Assembly: GCA_900547155.1 (NCBI GenBank)
Contig: URFH01000001.1
Span: 62,001 to 126,000, forward strand
DNA length: 64,000 nucleotides
Source of the DNA: an uncultured bacterium
GTDB taxonomy: Bacteria; Cyanobacteriota; Vampirovibrionia; Gastranaerophilales; Gastranaerophilaceae
Direction of reading: 5' to 3'
Below, one piece after another: positions 60,043 through 64,000 of this stretch (position 1 is the first letter of the stretch; the number at the start of each line of letters is the position of its first letter). The position numbers and the translations under genes were made by a program. The notes beneath the pieces are model-generated. The model made no database searches, was not told where the DNA came from, and was given only the letters and a program-made list of their open reading frames with translations.

Positions 60043-61119
60043 ATGACAAATCCACAAATACCGAACATCAGAGAACAAAGCGAGAAAAGAGAACTTGAAC
60101 TCCTCAGCCCCTACGCATCAAAAAGCAAACTGACAAGAGGCAGAAAAAAAGCCGAAGAACCGTGCCCGATTCGCACGGAATTTCAGCGCGACAAAGACAG
60201 AATCATCCACTCAAAAGCTTTTCGCCGCCTGAAACACAAAACACAGGTCTTTTTCTCCCCCACAAACGACCATTACAGAACCCGAATGACCCATACTCTC
60301 GAGGTTTCCCAGATTGCAAGAACCATTGCCCGCGCTTTGAACCTTAATGAAGACCTGACAGAAGCAATAGCAATGGGTCACGACCTCGGTCATACACCTT
60401 TCGGGCACAGCGGGGAAGATGTTCTTAACGAAATTATGTTCGGCGGCTTCAGACACGCAGAACACAGCGTCAGAGTTGTAACAATTATCGAAGATTTGAA
60501 CCTCACGCAAGAAACCATCGACGGAATCCTGAACCACTCCGGCTCCTTAAAAAAAGAAAGCAAAGCCTACACTCTGGAAGGCAAAATCGTAAAACTTTCA
60601 GACAAAATCGCCTACATTAACCACGATATTGACGACGCTATGCGCGCAGGAATAATAAAAGAAACAGATTTGCCGCAGGATTGCATAAAATATTTCTCTC
60701 TGGACAGAAGCGAACGTATTACAAAAATGGTTGTAGATATTGTCCAAAACAGCTGGGGAAAAGACAAAATCACAATGTCCGAAGAAAGCTTTTATCACAT
60801 AAACAAGCTGAGAACCTGGATGTTCAAAAATGTTTATACAAATTCTCTCGCAAAAAAAGAAGAATGTAAGGTTAAAGGCATAATCAAAGGGCTTTTTGAA
60901 CACTACGAAGACCTCTTGAGAAAAACCTACCCCAACCAGAACGAAGAAGAAATCCGCCGCACCGTCTGCGACTACATTGCAGGAATGACAGACCGCTACG
61001 CAGTCCAAAAATACAAAGAAATCTTCATCCCGCAGTCACTTCAGGACGTAAGCAACGACAATTTCCTCTTCACCCTCGCAAAAATCAACAACCTTAGCGT
61101 ACAATTAAGCGTCCTATAA
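60043..61119 (+). CDS. dgt: Deoxyguanosinetriphosphate triphosphohydrolase-like protein
   Basis: A 358-residue HD-domain dNTPase that cleaves triphosphate from dGTP or other dNTPs, adjusting pools. HD motif: RMTHTLEVSQIARTIARALN, MGHDLGHTPFGHSGEDVL, ISKLSDKIAYINHDIDDAM-type (H, HD, D). The start MTNPQIPNIREQSEKREL has RGRKKAEEPCPIRTEFQRD, typical of the short dgt type. Monocistronic, just before metX (18 bases). Confidence 0.93.
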   Translation: MTNPQIPNIREQSEKRELELLSPYASKSKLTRGRKKAEEPCPIRTEFQRDKDRIIHSKAFRRLKHKTQVFFSPTNDHYRTRMTHTLEVSQIARTIARALNLNEDLTEAIAMGHDLGHTPFGHSGEDVLNEIMFGGFRHAEHSVRVVTIIEDLNLTQETIDGILNHSGSLKKESKAYTLEGKIVKLSDKIAYINHDIDDAMRAGIIKETDLPQDCIKYFSLDRSERITKMVVDIVQNSWGKDKITMSEESFYHINKLRTWMFKNVYTNSLAKKEECKVKGIIKGLFEHYEDLLRKTYPNQNEEEIRRTVCDYIAGMTDRYAVQKYKEIFIPQSLQDVSNDNFLFTLAKINNLSVQLSVL

Positions 61120-61137
61120 GAATTACAGGAGTTTTCA

Positions 61138-62259
61138 ATGGGTTCTGTCGGAATAGTTGAAACAAAAAACTTCCATATCGACGAAAAAATACAGCTTGAA
61201 TCAGGAATTGAATTCGGCCCGATTGATGTTGCCTTTGAAACTTACGGAGAACTCAACGAAAACAAAGACAACGCAATCCTGCTCCTGCACGCTTTGACCG
61301 GCGACGCTCACGCAGCCGGAAAACACTCCGAAAACGACAAAAAAGTGGGCTGGTGGGACGATATGGTCGGGCCGGACAAGGCTTTTGACACAAATAAATA
61401 CTTCGTAATCGCCTCAAATATGCTCGGAGGCTGCTCCGGCACAACAGGCCCATGTTCAATAAATCCGGAAACCCGAGCCCCTTACGGCTTAAACTTCCCT
61501 GTTATAACAATCGAAGATACGGTCAAAGTACAAAGAAAACTGGTAGATTCTTTCGGAATAAAGAAAATAATCGTTGCAGGCGGCTCTATGGGCGGAATGC
61601 AAGCCCTTGAATGGTCGGTATCGCAGGCTGATATCGTGGAATCTACAATAATCATCGCTTCAACAGCCCGACTGACCGCGCAGGGCATTGCTTTTAATGC
61701 CGTCGGAAGAAACGCAATCCTCTCCGACCCAAATTTCAACAACGGAAACTACTACGGAAAAGAAAAACAACCCGAAAAAGGGCTCTCCATCGCAAGAATG
61801 GTCGGACACATCACATATCTGTGCGAAGAAGCAATGCACAGCAAGTTCGGACGCCGTTTTCAGGACAAAGACACACCGAACTTCGATTTTAACATCGACT
61901 TTCAGGTCGAAAGCTACCTTGAACACCAGGGAAGAACCTTTGTTGACCGCTTTGACGCAAACAGCTACCTTTACATAACAAAAGCCGTTGATTATTTCGA
62001 CCTTGGCAAAAAACACGGCACACTTGAGAATGCTTTCAAAAAAACAAATTCAAAATTCCTCGTAATGTCGTTCACATCTGACTGGCTTTTCCCGACCGCC
62101 CAGTCAAAAGAAATCGTAAAAGCACTCATCAAAGCAGGAAAAGACGTTTCGTTCTGCGAAATCGAATCCCCATGCGGCCACGACGCCTTTTTGCTGGAAT
62201 TTGAAACCCAGACGAAAATCGTGAAAAGCTTTCTCTCAAAAGGAGAACAAAATGAATAA
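61138..62259 (+). CDS. metX: Homoserine O-acetyltransferase
   Basis: Acylates homoserine for methionine synthesis. The 373-residue alpha/beta hydrolase has the nucleophile in [14 protein letters not shown], aspartate in [12 protein letters not shown] and histidine in [26 protein letters not shown] and [17 protein letters not shown] are signatures. An AGGAG site precedes the ATG. It overlaps metW by 8 bases, the usual pair. Confidence 0.96.
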   Translation: MGSVGIVETKNFHIDEKIQLESGIEFGPIDVAFETYGELNENKDNAILLLHALTGDAHAAGKHSENDKKVGWWDDMVGPDKAFDTNKYFVIASNMLGGCSGTTGPCSINPETRAPYGLNFPVITIEDTVKVQRKLVDSFGIKKIIVAGGSMGGMQALEWSVSQADIVESTIIIASTARLTAQGIAFNAVGRNAILSDPNFNNGNYYGKEKQPEKGLSIARMVGHITYLCEEAMHSKFGRRFQDKDTPNFDFNIDFQVESYLEHQGRTFVDRFDANSYLYITKAVDYFDLGKKHGTLENAFKKTNSKFLVMSFTSDWLFPTAQSKEIVKALIKAGKDVSFCEIESPCGHDAFLLEFETQTKIVKSFLSKGEQNE

Positions 62260-62875
62260 CCATTACGAAAAATCAAAAGGACTTCACCTTAATTACGAAA
62301 TAATCACAAAATTCATTGAAAACGGCTCAAAAATCCTTGATTTGGGCTGCGGCGACGGAACCCTTTTAAAAATGCTGATTGAACGCAAAAACTGCACGGG
62401 CACAGGCATTGAAATCGACCAGCAAAATGCAATACAGGCAATTGAAAAGGGCCTTTCCATCATTCAGGGCGACATCGACGAGGGCTTAAAAGACTTTTCT
62501 GACAATGAATACGACTATATAATCCTCAACCAGACGCTCCAGTCAACAGAAAAGCCCGATTACGTAATCGAAGAAATGCTCAGAGCGGGCAAAAAAGCCG
62601 TGGTGAGCTTTCCGAACTTCGCTTACTGGAAAGTTCGTTTTTACCTGTTTTTTAACGGAAAAATGCCAAAATCCAACATTCTCCCGTTTGAATGGTACAA
62701 TACGCCCAACATCCACCTTTTAACAATCAAAGATTTTTTTGAATTCTGCAAAAAAAGAAATATAAAAATCCTCAAAGAGGTTTACATGAACAAAGCCCGC
62801 TTAATCAATAATATCGGCACAAAATGGCATAAAAATCTCTTCACGGAAGAAGCAATTTTTGTAATTTCAAAATAA
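62252..62875 (+). CDS. metW: MetW methyltransferase-like protein
   Basis: A 207-residue SAM-fold protein beginning [20 protein letters not shown], with the SAM-binding [20 protein letters not shown]. MetW typically accompanies metX and affects methionine synthesis, acting as a partner or activator. [20 protein letters not shown] and [20 protein letters not shown] are diagnostic. The gene overlaps metX by 8 bases. Confidence 0.93.
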   Translation: MNNHYEKSKGLHLNYEIITKFIENGSKILDLGCGDGTLLKMLIERKNCTGTGIEIDQQNAIQAIEKGLSIIQGDIDEGLKDFSDNEYDYIILNQTLQSTEKPDYVIEEMLRAGKKAVVSFPNFAYWKVRFYLFFNGKMPKSNILPFEWYNTPNIHLLTIKDFFEFCKKRNIKILKEVYMNKARLINNIGTKWHKNLFTEEAIFVISK

Positions 62876-62966
62876 ATGTAAACATATACTCAAAATCGTT
62901 GATTTTGCTTGACAAGACGCTAAAAAAAACGATATATTTTATATACAGTAAAGCGGAAATTGTAAT

Positions 62967-64000
62967 ATGAAAAAGATTTGTTTATTAATAACTGCCGCCT
63001 TTCTCGGTGCAGGTATAGCCTCGGCGGACACTATGGATATAATGACGCCGGCAAGCAGCCCGTTGATGCAGACTATCCAGAACAATACTCTGGACAGAAA
63101 ACTCCCCGATGAACTCAAAAAACAAAAAGCAAAAGAAGAAAATCTTGAAAAGCTGAAAAAAGAAACCCTGAAAGAACTCACGGGTGAAAATATTAAAATT
63201 GACGAGGAAAAAAAACAAATCCCTGAAAATATAAAAACTAAAAAAACCAGAGCAGAAAAACGCGCTGAAAAAAAAGCTGAAAAAGCCAGAATAAAAGCTG
63301 AAAAAATCCAGAAAAAAAAAGACCTTAAACTGGCAAAAGAACAGCAAAAAGCAGCTGAAAAAGCACTAAAAGAACAAAAAAAGCAGATAAAAAAGCTAAA
63401 AAAAACAAATCCCGAACTCGCTGAGAAAATGGAGATTGAACTCTCCCACATAAAAGATAAAAAACCGCTTATTCTTGTTAAATATCAGCAAAATGCCGAA
63501 CAAACAAAAGACGCAAAACTTCTTGACGAAGAACTTAAAGATGGAAAATTCAATCTAAAAGCAAACAAAGATACAAATACTGACGAAGTTAAAATTTATA
63601 TTAAAAAAGTTGAATTTTCGCCATCCGAAATTTTTACTGAAGACGAACTTCAGGAAATGGCAAAACCGCTGATTAACGAAACAGTGACAATGACGGATAT
63701 AAAAAATCTCGTCGATAAAATCAACCGCTCCTACATAATCAACGACTACGTAACCTCCCGCGCATACCTGCCGGAACAAAAAATTGAGGACGGAAAGCTT
63801 ACAATAAACCTTTTTGAGGGCAGAGTGGGCGAAGTTCTGGTCAAAGGCAACACATGGACAAGAAAATCTTACATAACAAAACGCCTCGGACTTCAGGAAG
63901 GCGAGCTTTTCAGGCTTCGCGTGCTGGAAAACAGCCTGATTAAATTCAATAACGACCATTACAACTATACAAAAAACCCCTTTGCCTTGAAAGCAAGGCT
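62967..64000 (+). CDS. Two-partner-secretion/POTRA-type outer-membrane protein, 3' end outside window
   Basis: Open to the window edge; about 344 codons visible from MKKICLLITAAFLGAGIASA, a signal peptide. A long, lysine/glutamate-rich coiled coil (residues about 35-170) precedes a POTRA-type domain: NTDEVKIYIKKVEFSPSEIF, TDIKNLVDKINRSYIINDYV, SRAYLPEQKIEDGKLTINLF and GEVLVKGNTWTRKSYITKRL. It matches the ShlB/FhaC family, which exports large adhesins or hemolysins. The coiled-coil extension before the POTRA is unusual for this family. Confidence 0.8.
   Translation, partial: MKKICLLITAAFLGAGIASADTMDIMTPASSPLMQTIQNNTLDRKLPDELKKQKAKEENLEKLKKETLKELTGENIKIDEEKKQIPENIKTKKTRAEKRAEKKAEKARIKAEKIQKKKDLKLAKEQQKAAEKALKEQKKQIKKLKKTNPELAEKMEIELSHIKDKKPLILVKYQQNAEQTKDAKLLDEELKDGKFNLKANKDTNTDEVKIYIKKVEFSPSEIFTEDELQEMAKPLINETVTMTDIKNLVDKINRSYIINDYVTSRAYLPEQKIEDGKLTINLFEGRVGEVLVKGNTWTRKSYITKRLGLQEGELFRLRVLENSLIKFNNDHYNYTKNPFALKAR

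Noticed and set aside
1..64000. tRNA, rRNA or IS transposase genes
   Set aside because: None could be recognised by reading; no claim is made that a dedicated tRNA search would find none.

Overview
The window looks like a chromosome segment of an uncultured, low-GC, fermentative, Gram-negative-type relative of the cyanobacteria. A gut Gastranaerophilales/Vampirovibrionia (Melainabacteria) genome is the best guess. The reasons are a cyanobacterial-type VKOR-DsbA fusion, a DUF4330 protein, an LL-diaminopimelate-type aminotransferase, FolE2 and HydF (fermentative hydrogen metabolism), together with outer-membrane signs: MlaE, a heptose-7-phosphate kinase, an O-antigen ligase and a two-partner-secretion POTRA protein. 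This is inference from gene content; no rRNA or tRNA gene was found to settle it.

Layout. 0-10 kb: the 3' end of a membrane protein, a zinc dehydrogenase, a flippase-like protein, hydF, two orphan proteins, serS, tmk and a zinc-ribbon protein, then two very small genes. 10-15 kb: a five-gene minus-strand envelope operon (heptose kinase, DUF4330, O-antigen ligase, VKOR-DsbA, queH). 15-34 kb: mixed chromosomal genes (two DUF4013 proteins, mlaE, ilvE, pentapeptide protein, HD-GYP regulator, aminotransferase, folE2, dnaX, LD-carboxypeptidase, proBA, hemW). Several 3' flanks here carry large hairpins whose loops are shared between copies while the arms are specific to each gene.

34.2-55.6 kb: a 21-kb block, all on the minus strand, of phage-type head, tail, packaging and lysis genes. 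It runs terS, terL, portal, scaffold, HK97-type capsid, adaptor, stopper, terminator, tail tube, a distal-tail/Fe-S hub fusion, NlpC/P60 peptidase, tail-tip megatron, fibre, and an M15 lysin. No integrase, repressor or replication gene is present, and ordinary genes lie directly on both sides. This is the profile of a gene transfer agent or domesticated prophage. The block has two diverged tape-measure genes, two tail-assembly-chaperone pairs each with a -1 frameshift A-tract, three moron-like secreted proteins with constant N-termini and variable C-termini, and one promoter/operator motif repeated in front of three transcription units.

55.7-64 kb: a ferritin-like diiron protein, rpmI-rplT, birA, tadA, a TIGR02757 protein, dgt, metX-metW, and the start of a POTRA/two-partner-secretion transporter cut by the window edge.
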